From Sitta carolinensis (Eukaryota > Chordata > Aves > Passeriformes > Sittidae): a stretch of 64,000 nt of DNA. The notes below the pieces were generated by a model that was not told the origin of the DNA, did not search any database, and saw nothing but the letters and a program-made list of their open reading frames with translations. Every line of letters begins with the position of its first letter. Positions within the stretch are counted from its first letter, which is position 1. Of this stretch, positions 24,708 to 37,414 are shown one piece after another. Where the stretch lies: contig CM063283.1 in NCBI GenBank assembly GCA_032173965.1, positions 79,052,743-79,116,742 on the forward strand, given 5' to 3'. A program made the position numbers and the translations under genes.

Positions 24708-27700
24708 ATCCTGGAAAATGCATGCATTTATTTTTTTAACAAAAAGATATACTCTTGAGAATGGAAAGGTTTGTATACAAAAAACACTGTTATGTTTCCT
24801 GGGAGTTACACTTTTTCAAAATAAGCTTAGTCCACTTTAATTTATGCATGTTGGTTTCTGAACTATAAATCATGTTGCATATTGGATATATAATTTTTTG
24901 ATCATGTTTTCTTTTCATTCTGATGAACAGAAATAGGGAGGAGAAGGATAGTGAAAAATGTTGTAGGGTGAATTGAGAAGGAAGATGGAAATTTATAACT
25001 ACAACTTAGGAAACAGGTGATACTTCACACTTCTAATTAGTGAAATCAGATGTGGATAAAAATCATATTCCAATTGTAACAATATAAACAGGATTTTCAG
25101 TGAACAAAAATGGTGAGTTTGATAACCATTTGGTGCAAGATTTCTACCTATATATAATTCATAACTATGAATTATGTAACTTGTGCTGGAGATGTAGCAA
25201 CAGGATTTTCAATGAACATGTAAATTCTTTAGTAATATTTTTTACCCCGAGCTTAATTGATTATTACAGAATGCCTCGAGGGAGACATATTTGTAATTCA
25301 CAAAGGACAGGAAGTAATTAGTTTCTTCTGAATTAACTCTTTTCTGTCCCTGTACAGTTTCAACTGTGTAGTTTGTTTCCCATTTTTGTGAGGAACAAGG
25401 AAAAGGCAGGAATTCCTTTGGAAAGAACAGTGGTAGCAACAGGGACCACCTTTCACATTGCAGAACTGTTTGGTGCTAATGGAGTGATGTCAGCTTGAAG
25501 ACAAACTAGACAGTTCAAAAAAGACAGCTCTTACATAATGTCTGAAGCCTATGTTTAATTCTAATTTAATGATTTTTGGACACTTTTGTTAACTTGCAGG
25601 ATATTTGTTATCTCCTTGTCTGATAATTGCCCTGAGAGGAACCACTACACCAATTAATTTTCATTTCTTCAGCTTCCTTGCAATTTTTTTTTAATAAAAG
25701 TAAAACAAATTAATGTTCTGAAATTATTTCAAAAGACATTTTCTGTCAACCTTTCTACTTTTAAGAAAGATATAACATTTGTTTCTGTTTAATTGGCAAT
25801 TTCTAAATAGGGACAGGTCATCAGTAAGAGATATCATCAGATCCTGCTTTTGTATGCATGACTAAAATGAGCACCTGAAAATGTTTACACTCCTGGCAAG
25901 TGAATCCTCTAAAGTGTTTAAAAAGTAGATCAAATTCCTATATCCAGAGCACTGAGACATAGAAATAAAGCTGAAACAAAGAAACAACTAAAAGATAACA
26001 GCATAAATATAAAAAAAAAATAAAATATAACAAAAATATCTTTAGCATTTTTCAAGGTGAAAAGACTTCTAACCACATCAACTGACTGCTACCATAAGAG
26101 GAGTTTAGAAAAACATTCCTATTATCACCTGCATGAGTTAGCAGGAGCATCAGCATTTAGTGGAGGCGCCGAGTCTTTAGTTTAAAACTTCTAATAAGGG
26201 AAGCTACACTGTTTTTAATTTGCTCTGGTAGCTAATTATTAGGCTTGCCTGAAGTTTTTTGATTAAAACAGATTTGACAAGTTCTTGGATTTTCCACTCA
26301 ATTAAATACTTTGAGAATCATTTACTTCAGCCAAATCTCTCCCCAACACCTTTTCCCAATGTGGATTTAATTTTTTTCCTACAGAACTGTCTAGAAAAAT
26401 TCATGCAACCTTCTTTATTTTGTTTCTAATCTAACATTTTTAGAGTCATATTTCAACCTCCAGCTTCCTCAGTATGTTTTTCTATCATGAGTCCTCTCTC
26501 ACTTTAATGTATTTAAATTTTGTCTGCTCCTTTTATCTTTCAGTAAAACATCAGCATCCTTAAAACTCAAAGCAGACAGGTCAAGCCTAAAAAGAGTGCA
26601 GAGCCCAGATTCTAACATAAAAATTATTCATAAAAAATGATGAATAACCACTAGATGTTAAAGAGGGAGACAGAGGCAGCTTTTACCTGAAATCAGAGAA
26701 CGCCTGGAGAGGTCCAAATGAAAACACAGTTGGAGCAAGAAAGATAAAGGACAGCAGCAGGAGTTTCAGGAATTAAAAGTGACAGGAGAGATTAAGAGGA
26801 TGCAGGCAGGGTTTTAGGAGGCAAAAGCCAATGTGTGAAATGTCAACAAACCTATGAAAAGTTGTAAGGAGGCTGACACAATGATAATGTGGTAAATAAT
26901 AACAAATCAGGTTAAAATACCCTCTGAGGGTATTAAAATATATTTTTCCCACATGCCAACACAGTGATTAATGTTCCTGAAACCTTTTGCAGAGGCTATT
27001 ACAGGTAGATATATTTTGGGGCAAAACTGAAGGTAAAATATGGTGATCACATGGGTAATCAACTGGCCACTCGCACGACTTGCTGTCCTATTATATTTAC
27101 AGTTCCTTGGACAGAGGGAGAAATAAGTACTGGAATAATTACTGATGCTTTAGTATGGACAATAAGGATATTTTAAGACTGAAAGGAAAAAGGATGCACT
27201 GGGAATTGTATTCTGAAACCTATTTTATGCCCTAAACTATTAAGAATCTAAGGTTTAGAAAGTTTAACAGGTTTATCAAGACAGTGCTGGTTGGGAGCCT
27301 GTGAATAGTTTTGGAATGTGAATTTGCTTCCTCAAAAACCTCTTCCCATCACAACTATCTCACCAGGAGAACCAGAGCCAGGGTTCATAAGTTGAGTAAA
27401 GTGACCATGTAAAGACCCTTGACTTCTTTCTGAAAATAATCATAGGCCATTTTTTCACAGAGAGGTGCAGATTAACCCAAGGTGTCTGGAAAGCGCTTCT
27501 GGTTTGGTAGCAATGTACCTTAGCAATGAACCTGTTTTACTGCAATTCTGTGCCTAGATTATTTTGTCCAGATCTTAGTAAGATATATTTCCTTATGTTC
27601 CAGTGAACCGACCTACTGTAGTAGTAGTACATAATAAAGTACTAGCTGTTTTTCTAGCCTGTCTAAAACAGAAACAGGAAATAAACCTATAGAATGGTAA

Positions 27701-30700
27701 TATAGATGCATAACAAAATCAATATATAAGTGAAACAAAACACCAAAAGACATAAAAAAAAATCTATGGGTAATATATAGGAAAATATGCATTTAACTTG
27801 TTTATGTTACTTTTTTACAATTAATCATGTAGGAAGAATTCATACATTACAATCTTGTTGCCATTTTAAATTCTAAGTAACCTTCCCTTTGATATTTACA
27901 CATTTCTATTTGTTATTAATTTTTAGTTGTTAAAGGAACTTGCATAATATGATTGTACAGAAGAAATATTTTTTTTTTTTTTTTAATAAAGACTAGCAAT
28001 GACACCTTATAATGGGCATATCTGTTGTCTGGGTGGAAGTTTCTGGATGTATCCACTTCATTCAAATGCTGAATCATCTCTGAAGGACACTGTAATTTAA
28101 TCATAATGAACTCGTACCAACATTTCTTGACTTTGAACATTATATTTTCTACAGATGCAATAATTAGAACACAATTAATTAGCTTAAGTATGTGATTTTG
28201 TAAATATAACAGTTCAAGCATGTTGTTGAAGAATGAAGTTTTGGAGCTCTTTCCTTCAACATATTTCAAAGTAGGATGGAAATAGTAGAATTTATCTTAC
28301 TAAATGATTACATCTTCACAGTTGATGATGCATATTTGGTAGTTGCCTGATGCTGCTAGAGAGGATGTCAAAAATTATACGTACTTGTAGAAAACACAAT
28401 TCACTCCAAGTAAATGCCCAGTATGTGTCAGATGAAGTAATATATATAATATAAAATATATAGTAAAGTTGTAAACTATATGTACTCTGTGGGGATTCTA
28501 GGGTGTCAGATTTAGAAAACCAGATTTAATCTCATGAATTCACTGAACAGATGTGCAAGTGATATGTTAATTTGACCATCAAATCTGATCACCCTCCCTG
28601 ACACTTAAGAAATATTATTTTAGAAACAAATTAAAAATAAATAAAACCCCAAAGTAACAGCATTGCCAAAAAACCAAACAACCAGGGAATAAGCTCTCAG
28701 TTCTGTTTTCACCTCTCTTGAAGAAATAACCAAGAGAAAATGCAGAAGTAATGCCAGGGATTATAAACAAAGAAATCTAGAATACCTAGCTTAATTGAGC
28801 ACAATTAATGAAGTGGTGAGTAGCTAGAAAACCATAATGAAGATTAACTATTGCTACTTACTTCGCCATATTTACCCTCAGCAAGCATTTCCAAACATTA
28901 TGGTCCAAATTTAGTAAAATGAACCCAGAATCCATAATAACAATATATCCATCAATATTAAAATCTCCTTTATCTTTTCGCTTAAATTATCCCAGTTTAA
29001 AAGATCAGCAGATAACAAAATACCACTCATCACAAATTCAAATAAAGTCTTGTATCTCAAAGTAAGCCCAGTCCTTAGGAATTTCCATCCCACATAGTGA
29101 TAATGTACAAAAGTAATAAGTCCAAACCATTTTACAGAGAAATAAATCTTGGAAACTAGCAGTTGATATTTATAAAAATGACTAAAAGCTAAAACTATAC
29201 AACTGCTCATCAAAGAAAGAAAGAGCTTGATGTGAAAACTGAAAACACTCTTAACTTTACTTCTTTCAAATGGACCTACAAAGTAAAATTAGCTGTTTAG
29301 TCTCATTTTAAAATTTGATTTACTAATATAGCTGAAGTCAGGCAAAAATGACAGATATGGTCAAACCTAGGCATATTATAAATTGCCTTCCAGTAGAATC
29401 AGCAGTTTTAGCAGCTAAGCTTTCATCATTTCAGAGCAGAGCATTATAGAAGACCACAGAGTATGGCATATTTGGTAAAATGCACAAAAGACAGTAATTA
29501 AGATCAGTGAACGTGGTAGAGAGACATCATTTGTTCTGTACTCTGTCATTATCTTTGCATGTGGCCTTGTTAAACCAGTGCTTCTCTCCCTCCTCCAGTT
29601 TTTATGATTTTCTTGATTCTCTCATCTCCTAAAATCCTGCTTTTTAGCCATGCTGTCAGAGTTAAAACAACAAAGTCTCATCTATATGGATAGAGTTTAC
29701 TGTTAAATGAGTGTTTTAAGCAGTTATAATCTGCTTCTATTCAAGAAGGGTAGCACAGTATACAGATGTAAAATACCTTCTTGCAACGATAGCTACATAC
29801 ATATATCCCTCAGCATACATCAGGTGTTTATCAGTGGTATTCCACATTCTTTTGTCAAGTACGGCCCCAAGGGTGTTTAAAAGCCCAGAAACTGCCAGGG
29901 TTTCAGGCCAGCAAGTCATCCTCAGGACTGGCTCTGGCTAATGATATTCCCAGAGAGGAATGGTGGGACAATAACCCAACAGTGCTCATCACTCTCCAGT
30001 GCTGGTGTCTTTTGAAATTTGTGAGCCTGATGTTTTTAGCTCTTATCACCTTTCTGTGTCACACGACTTCAAGACAAAACAATATTTACATTTTTTCCTT
30101 CATAGGATTTCTGGGACTTTTCTGTCTAAGCTTTGATATTTCCTTCCTCAGAGGAGGAAGGGATTTGTATGCAGCTTAAATCTATATGGCAGTGACAGAT
30201 AACACATCTCTGGAGACTGCAGCTCAGCACACTTCTACAGGACCTCTAATAATCCAGACTACTGATTATTATTACAGACCATTTGATGACGATTTTTGTA
30301 AAACAGTGGCTCACATCTACCAAATGAAAACAGTACATCTATTACACACTTACTTAAATGTCTTGGCTTTGGGATGTCAGGATTTCAGACTTTTAGAGCT
30401 AAGGAAAGCTCTTAGTAGTTCTCATAAACCAAATCTGAATTTTATCTTTAGATCTCCCCTGCAATTTTTTTTTTTCCACGAAACATTGTTTTGTTTTAGG
30501 TATAAATTACAGAATAATTCACTTTTTTTTTAATAGTAATTAGCCTGCATATAATAAAAGAAGGCAATTAACATTACAAATTACTTACTTTGATAAAAGT
30601 AGATGAAGAAATGGCAGGACTTAATATGCTGTATGTTGACAGAAATGAGGCATAATTCCCAGAACAAAACTTTAGATTAAATGCAATGGCTAAAATGAAC

Positions 30701-31539
30701 AATACCTTTATATCCATAGCAGTATGTTATATTTGACAATTAGTTAATAAAAATACAGAAAAAGAAAGCAACTAAATGGGTAGATTATACTGACTTCATC
30801 TAAGAATAATTGTTCTAATAATTATCTTAATATTTTTCTACAACATTGGTTCAGTCAGCCAGACATGATTTGAATTCTAAGTTGTCTTTTTTTTTGTTTT
30901 AATTTTCCTGCAGGTGTATGTACAAATATATAAAAGCAGGAATATAAGAAGGGAAGCGCTGACTCAACCATTTTACTGTTCAATATGATCATTACTAGTG
31001 AGTAAATTTATTGTCTATGTGGGAACTTGATGAGGGTTTTTTCAGCATTTACCTTTTTTTTTTTCTTCTTTATCCTTTTTATACACATCCTTCAAAGATC
31101 ATTTATTTGGTTTTTAAATACCTTTGGGATTCTTTCCAATACATTTTTAATGATTATTACCTACGGTTCGGGCTAAGGTTGTATCATCAATATTTCTTGC
31201 CAGCATCCTTTCAGTAAGTCATGTCTGGTTTGACATAATATACTACACCATTCCTGGGTGCACTTAACAATAGCATTTTAGGTTGGAACAGGAAGGAGCA
31301 TTTGACATGCAGCCAAAATGGAACTGCTATGAAGCAGACAACACTGAACTGCCTTTCAGTTTAGTCATGAGGCCTTCTGCACTGTTTTGCTCTACAAAAC
31401 CATTTCTGTTTGGTCATACTACTTGCCAACAGTTAAAATCTCTGTAATGCAAACCCCACATAAACACAATCCCTATTCCATGTATAAGAATGTCTGCAAC
31501 ATTCTTCTGGGCTTTTTTTTTTTTTTTTTTCCTGCTGTC

Positions 31540-31835
31540 TGGAGTCAGGTTTTGGCTAGGTCCTGAATATCTTCCCTGCAAGAGGCCCCAGCTCTTTCAC
31601 CTAAATTTCTCTGCTCAAAGGCAAGGGTCACCCCTATAGAAACATTTGTCTTCTCTTAGGAAACAGGGCTGATGAAGTGGAGACCCAACTCTCTTTGTTT
31701 CCTCTCCCAAGAAATGCCTAAAAGCCTTTATTCCTTCTGGTCCCTCAGTCTGGATCTGGTGGCAGTGCACCTCCTTCTCAGCTCTCAGCCACCTCATTCC
31801 ATCCAGCTCATGCCCCAGGTCCCTTCATGAATGTG
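31540..31835 (-). other. G+C-richer patch, possible unrecognised repeat or LTR remnant
   Basis: This patch has near 50% G+C in AT-rich surroundings and is bounded on the left by (T)18. On the minus strand it contains an AATAAA hexamer (plus-strand TTTATT at 31726-31731) and a 60-codon open frame (31615-31797). The mix suggests a decayed LTR in minus orientation, but I do not recognise the family and see no clear TG...CA ends. It could equally be unique sequence. Confidence 0.25.
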
Positions 31836-32506
31836 CAGCCTAGTGCTCTGCAGAAAGGCCTCTGCTGGCATTTACAGGGAAAGAATTACAAAAGAACAGC
31901 AAATTGCAATCAAAACCAGAATGCAAATTGAACTCAGAACAAAGGTTATTTAAAAAAGGCAGGAATACTTGACAGGGACATGAAGCCCTGAATTTATTTA
32001 CATATACTTTTGCTACAATTCTCCAAGTATTATGTATTAACATTCTACAGGAAAAAAATATTTTTCTAAGTGATTACAGCATTATGTACGACTTTTCCTT
32101 CTCATATTCATTTTCCCATATTGGGTGCTATCTACAGAATTAACATGACTGTTTTATAGGTATTATTAAGAAGTGCAGTATTTTTATACTTGAGTGCCAA
32201 GTAAAAGCCTGCAAGTATTTTCAACAGGTTATTTTGTGTATTGCCTTTACAAAAATATATAATTTCAACAGATGCTATATGTTAAAAATTTATTCATTTA
32301 TTTATCATTGCATTCAGATTTTTGATGAAGCATGAAAAAGTAAATTTAGATATTTCAGGCTCTTTCCCAAGAAGGTAGCAATAAGTACTTGAAACGTCTC
32401 CAATACTAACTCATACTGTTACAAGATTTACACAGAATATCCCAAATATTACCTCCTTTCCATGAGAATTTTCACTTAAATAACCTAGGCAGGATGATGA
32501 CTTCAG

Positions 32507-33432
32507 ATAGAATAGAACGGTTTGTGTTGTAAGGGACCTTAAAGATGATCTAGTTCCAACTCCCCTACCATAAACAGGGACAACTTTCACCAGACCAATT
32601 TGCTCAAAGTCCCATCTAACCTAGCCATGAACACTTCCAGAGATGGGATATTTACAAATTCTTAACCTGTCCCAGTGCCTCGCCACTCTCACAGTAAAGA
32701 ATTTCTTCCTAATATCTGTTCCCAACCCACTCTCAGTTTGAAGCCATTCTCCCTTGTTTTATCACTACGTGCCCTTGTAAAAAGTCTTTCTACATCCTTC
32801 TTGCAGGTTCATTTTAGATACTAGAATGCTTTAATTAAGTTACACTGAAGCCTTCTCTTTTCCAGGCTAAAAAATCCCACTTCTCTGATTTTCACCACAG
32901 AAGAGGTACTCCATCCTTCTCATCATCTTGGTGCTTTTCCTCTGGAGTTTCTCCAACAGATCAGTGTCATTCCTATCCTGGGACCCCAGAGGTGGATGTA
33001 CCACTGCAGGTGGGGGTCTCATCAGAGCAGAGCAGAGGGGCAGAATCCCCTCCCTTGCCCTGCTGCCCACGCTGCTTTTGAAGCAGCCTAGGACACAGTT
33101 GCCTTTCTGGGTTAAAAGCCCACATTGTTGGGTCAGGCCCAGCCTCTCATCTACCAGAACCCCCAAGTCCTTCTGGGCAGGGCTGCTCTCAATCTGTCCA
33201 TCCACCAGCCTGTGTTGATACCAGGGGTTGACCCAGTCCAGGTGCAGCACCTTGCTCTTGATTTAATCCATATGAAATTCCCATGGCCCCACTTCTCGGG
33301 CCAGTTCAAGTCCCTCTGGATGTCATCACAACCTTCAGGTGTGTCATCCATGCCACTTACCTGCAAATTTGCTGAGGGTGCACTCAATCACTTTGTCTAT
33401 GCCTTTTAATGAAGATATTAACACTGGTTCAT
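32507..33432 (-). mobile_element. CR1 LINE, 3' part with ORF2 C-terminal remnant
   Basis: The left end is a reverse-complement CR1 terminus ('atagaatagaacggtttgtg', then 'aagggaccttaaagatgatc'). The 3' UTR follows, then the ORF2 C-terminal region. The minus-strand frame at 32867-33250 carries recognisable CR1 blocks: 'KDLGVLVDERLGLTQQC' and 'VGSRAREGILPLCSALMRP'. A second overlapping minus frame (33151-33387) continues the upstream part, so at least one frameshift separates them. The right edge near 33432 is the 5' truncation. At about 925 bp it is one of the longer copies in the window. Plus-strand frames over this region are antisense shadows. Confidence 0.93.
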
Positions 33433-34100
33433 AACACTGATGTCCATTGTGACTTTCATTTATTTATTTATTTATTTATGGTGTTATTATAAATCTAAGG
33501 CTGATGATTTCTTTTCAGGTGCACCATCTATAGATTGGAAATATTCCATTAAAAACATCTTGGGTTCAGGTTGATTTTGTTAAAAACGGGACAGAAATCC
33601 ATAGAGATTCTTCCTGGGTTCCTCTTCTGGTTGTCATAACTTCAGAAAGGAGAGGAGGTGGCCCAGGAGGCTCAGTCTTCCCCTGGAAAACTGCAGCTCT
33701 GCAGGGCTAGACTTATGACACAGCTTCTAGTCTCAGTGTTGACACCTCAGCTTCAAGGCCATCTCTCTGTGATCTCTTAAATTCCCCAATGCCATCTTAA
33801 TCATGCCTCAACTTCATCCCCATGCAATCACTGTGATTTTTTCATAGAAGGAAATCAGGTGTGCACACTGGATAGCACCTCTAGCATAGCAGAAAGTAGT
33901 GTAACCTGAATATTTGCATTCTTGACCCAGTCACTCTTGTGACTCTAGATAGACAAAATGTTTTCAAGGTGTTTTATGAAAATCTGGTAGAATTGACAGA
34001 CACTTGGAAAAATTGAATAGCATGTTCTTACATAATAGAACAGAACAAACCTTTCCAAGTGCTGCCCATACTTGGTGCACAGGAAAAGAGAGTGACACAT
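33433..34100. other. Non-coding spacer with (TTTA)n
   Basis: Contains a (TTTA)n run at 33458-33479 directly beyond the CR1 5' edge, and a moderately G+C-rich patch at 33600-33830 with nothing recognisable. Confidence 0.5.
33458..33479 (+). repeat. (TTTA)n microsatellite
   Basis: About five and a half TTTA units lie 25 bp from the truncated end of the neighbouring CR1. Confidence 0.85.
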
Positions 34101-34704
34101 TGTCATAGTTTATCTCCAGATGACAATAAGCACCACTCAACCTCTTGGACACTCTGCCCTCTGTGAAATGTGGGAGAGAATCAGAAGGGTAAAAGTGAGA
34201 AAACTTATGATTTCAGATAAAGTAATTTAAATAGGTAAAGCAAAAGCCATGTATGCAAGCAAAGCAACACAAGAAATTAATTCAATACTTCCCATGAGGT
34301 GTTCAGTCATCTCCATAAAAGCAGGGTGCCATCATGCTTTAGTGATGTCTTGAGACAGACAAATGTGTTCAGAAGACAAATAGCATCACACCGAATGTTT
34401 TCTTTCCTTCTTCCCCTAGCTTTATATGCTGAGCATGATGCTACATGATATGGGATCATCTGCTGGGATCAGCTGCCTGTTTCTCCTCCCCACTCCTTAT
34501 GTACCTGTTCACTACAAGGGTGAGGTGAAAGGCAGAAAAGACCTTGACTCTGGGCAAGTGCTGGTCAGTAATAGTGTAAACATCCCTGTGATATCAACAC
34601 TGTTTTCAGCACAAATCCAAAACACTTACTGAATCAAAACATAGACGATGAAGCAATCCAGCTACTTTGAAAAAAGTTAACTCTATGCTAGAAAAAAAAC
34701 AACA
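34101..34704 (-). mobile_element. ERVL-like solo LTR, minus strand
   Basis: The plus strand starts TGTCATAGTTTATCTCC and ends AAAAAAAACAACA, giving TG...CA ends and a length of about 604 bp. Read on the minus strand it has the same ordered blocks as the LTR at 8260-8788. These are 'gtgctgaaaacagtgttgat' near its start, a TATA box (TATAAAG, 34420-34426), and the 'ttttacccttctgattctct' block near its end. The polyadenylation hexamer seen in the first copy is altered here ('atttaa', about 34226-34231). No proviral internal sequence adjoins on either side, so it is a solo LTR, presumably formed by LTR-LTR recombination. The flanks 'cacat' (left) and 'cactt' (overlapping the right end) might be a decayed target duplication, but this is uncertain. 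The frame at 34426-34632 lies in the LTR and is not a gene. Confidence 0.85.
34420..34426 (-). promoter_or_regulatory. TATA box of the solo LTR
   Basis: TATAAAG on the minus strand lies in the context 'gctcagcatataaagctagg'. It occupies the position of the TATA-like box in the copy at 8485 and is better preserved. Transcription would run leftward. Confidence 0.5.
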
Positions 34705-37414
34705 CTTGAATATTTGTCCTGATCATTATTCAATCCTTTGGGTGTGGGGCTGCAATAGCAAAGTGACCAAAACTAAGATCACTTGTTCATTTCTCCCTTT
34801 GATGATATAGAAAACAAATATAATTATGTAAATCCAGTGTTAGTTACTGGTAGTGCAATAACTGAACTAAACATTTACAGGTGAGAGAATCAGAAGAATG
34901 AAAAGCCTACCAGCAACAGTACTGCAAGTTGAATTAATGAAAGATCAGCAAATATTTAAAATCAAGCCTTAACTACAAACTGAAAGAGATGCAAATATCC
35001 AGATACTTCATATATTCAGTTACCAGTTGTTAATGTCATCAGTCTAATCTGTCTTGCAGTGGTGCAGTTCTAGAAAGGCCAGCAGTTGGAAACTGTGGCA
35101 TCAAATAGGGCCTTTATGTCTACAGACACTTTTGCAAAACTTGTTTGGACAACTACACAGTGATTTTTTTTTTTTTTTTTTTAATTAATAGAATAGCCTC
35201 TCAGTTATCAGGCATCATTCAGAAACACTACAACATTCTAAAATAAGCTTGCACAGTTAGGTGCCTTAATTTCTATGATAAAGAGGCAAATTAAAAGAAA
35301 GACTAGAAAAACTACTGACCTCATACAGTTAACTTTGAGAACTAGTGTAGATCCTACCAAAAATGCCTTAAGAGAGCTTTACCATAAAAGTAAGATGATC
35401 TTTCCCAGTGCCCAGGACCATTTTCCCTACCTTATTCAAATCACATGCACAGGGAGAAATAAATTCATAACTTTGCATAATATTGTGGCAAAAATGCCCT
35501 ATAAATGCACCCGCAAGTGCAACTCTGATTATGATTAAAGTTTATCTTATTATAGTCTAGCTAAGAGGATCATTATATTATATACTGTGCCATGATTAAA
35601 CTGCTTTTTCTTAAAGTAGCTTGAATTTATGTTCAGACAGCTTTTATATTCATAAGCTCACAATACTACTCCACACATCCCCAGAGAGCAACCCAGGAAA
35701 CTATTCAAAGTACTAGCACTTACTCCACTGTAATGAGCATTACTCTCAGTACTGTAGTAACTCTAAGTCAAATACACATAAACTCCTTTAAATATTATGC
35801 TCAGTTTCAGATGTGATCTGGATTAACCTTTAAATAGAAAGAAAAGGCCTTCTGCAGATCTGTGTAAGGCTTTTGCCTATTTGAGTCATATATTGGTCTC
35901 AGTCCTGTCATCTTAAGGCAGCAGAGGTTTTGGCTGATCCATGACTTCCCATAAGTGGTGACCAAAAGGGAAAAGATTAAAAAAAAAAGATAGCTTTAGC
36001 CTCTGGTTTTATTTTTTAATCAGAGTGGTTTTGGGTTTTTTGTGTAAATAACAAAATTATGTCTCTATTCATTGGCTTCAGATATAATAATATTCTGTTG
36101 GGTGTCATTAATAGCAGGAATAAACCTCTACTATGTGTGGACTTGCATATATTCAAACATTCAATATTTTTGACTAGCTGGAACTAATGGAACCGATTTT
36201 CAAAGCAAACTTTCCATCCCAGTAATTTAAATAAATTGCTAACTGAAAAGGTTTTTTTATGACATCAGATAAAACCTTGAAAGGTTCACTAGTGACTTGA
36301 GGCATGTTTAAACCGTGTAATGGAGAGCTGACCTGAGCTGGTACTTCCACTTGATGCAGAACTAATTGGCCTAAAAGGTAGTTGTTTGGTCCCAAATGGA
36401 ATATAGTTGCATAAGAATAGTTCCACCTCTGCGCTAATAAACCTTGCCTAACAGATGTTTTCTTAACAGAGCTTTTACAGTTGTAGATATTATGTCACAT
36501 ATAATATCATGTTATAGAAAGTAAAAAGAATTCTTTTTCTAGTGCTAAAATTAAGGCAACTCTTGCACATTTAGGTGAAGTTTGAAACACTAACAAAAGC
36601 AATCATGTTATTTTCTGCCTTGATTATTTCCTTTTTCTCCTTCAGCCACTTTCTGTATTTCTAATGAGGCTTAATCCTTATGGTAGAAATTCCGATGCTC
36701 AGCACATTATGTAGGTAAACAAGACCTTTGATATCTGTCTATTTCTGTCTTTTGAACATAAACAGAAAAAAAAAACAATTAGCATTCCAGATTGTCACTT
36801 CTGATGCATTCACACTTCTTAGTTGGGAAGCTTGTCCTCTATGTTAACACACATTTATTGTTGATATAAAAAGGCTTGCCAAGCATACTGTGAGAGTAGA
36901 ACACACTGTGGCTAGAAATGGACCCAGGAGAGATATGTATTTCCCTCTTTCTTGGGACCTATCAGGGCTTCTGATATGTTAAATTTGACAGATCCATTTT
37001 TTTTCCCTTTGCAGTATTTATCAAACAGCTCAAGTCTCTGAACCTTAATGCAATCTTACCGTGTTCTACCAAACACAAAAACTTTTAGGAAAGTGCTGAA
37101 CTGTTTATTCCTCCTCCTATAGATTTACATGTGACATCCTACAGGGGACATTTTTACATTCATCTTATTTCCCATAGCATAGGTTAACCAAATATCCTGA
37201 TGCCATATCCTAATATTCATAAACTGCTTATAATTTTTCTCTGTTCTATTTGTTAAAGTCAGATTTTTTTTCCTTAACTTTCACTGTCTGTCCAGTCTAG
37301 GGTAGCAATGTAACCATAATGATCAAATCTAGCATAAGTATTCCCATAAACTGTGAAGCAGTTTTCAGGGTTTTGATAAATCCAAAAATCTGTTTTCTAG
37401 ATTCAAATAATAGT
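34705..37414. other. AT-rich non-coding DNA, no gene seen
   Basis: Contains (T)19 at 35164-35182. The frames at 35275-35538 and 36174-36395 have no recognisable family. The latter lies in a slightly G+C-richer patch (36170-36400) that I cannot name. Confidence 0.5.

Larger units (their letters stand above)
24015..32506. other. AT-rich non-coding DNA, long gene-poor stretch
   Basis: Over 8 kb I recognise only simple repeats: (AAATA/AAAT)n at 24677-24707, (T)16 at 27969-27984 and (T)18 at 31513-31530. A G+C-richer patch at 31540-31835 is listed separately. Open frames at 27916-28269, 28911-29213 and 30186-30533 (115 codons) show no domain or family. The last ends in a poly-T-derived Phe run, and I do not consider any of them genes. 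Confidence 0.5.

Noticed and set aside
27916..28269. Minus-strand frame of 117 codons
   Set aside because: It runs through a (T)16 tract read as poly-Lys, and there is no recognisable family.
30186..30533. Plus-strand frame of 115 codons starting in a balanced-composition patch
   Set aside because: No domain, motif or splice context was recognised, and it ends in a poly-Phe run from a T homopolymer. It is most likely chance.
32867..33250. Minus-strand frame of 127 codons as a possible gene
   Set aside because: It is the decayed C-terminus of CR1 ORF2; its blocks match CR1 and the frame is broken from its upstream part.
34426..34632. Plus-strand frame of 68 codons in a G+C-richer patch
   Set aside because: It lies wholly inside the minus-strand solo LTR at 34101-34704 and is antisense to it.
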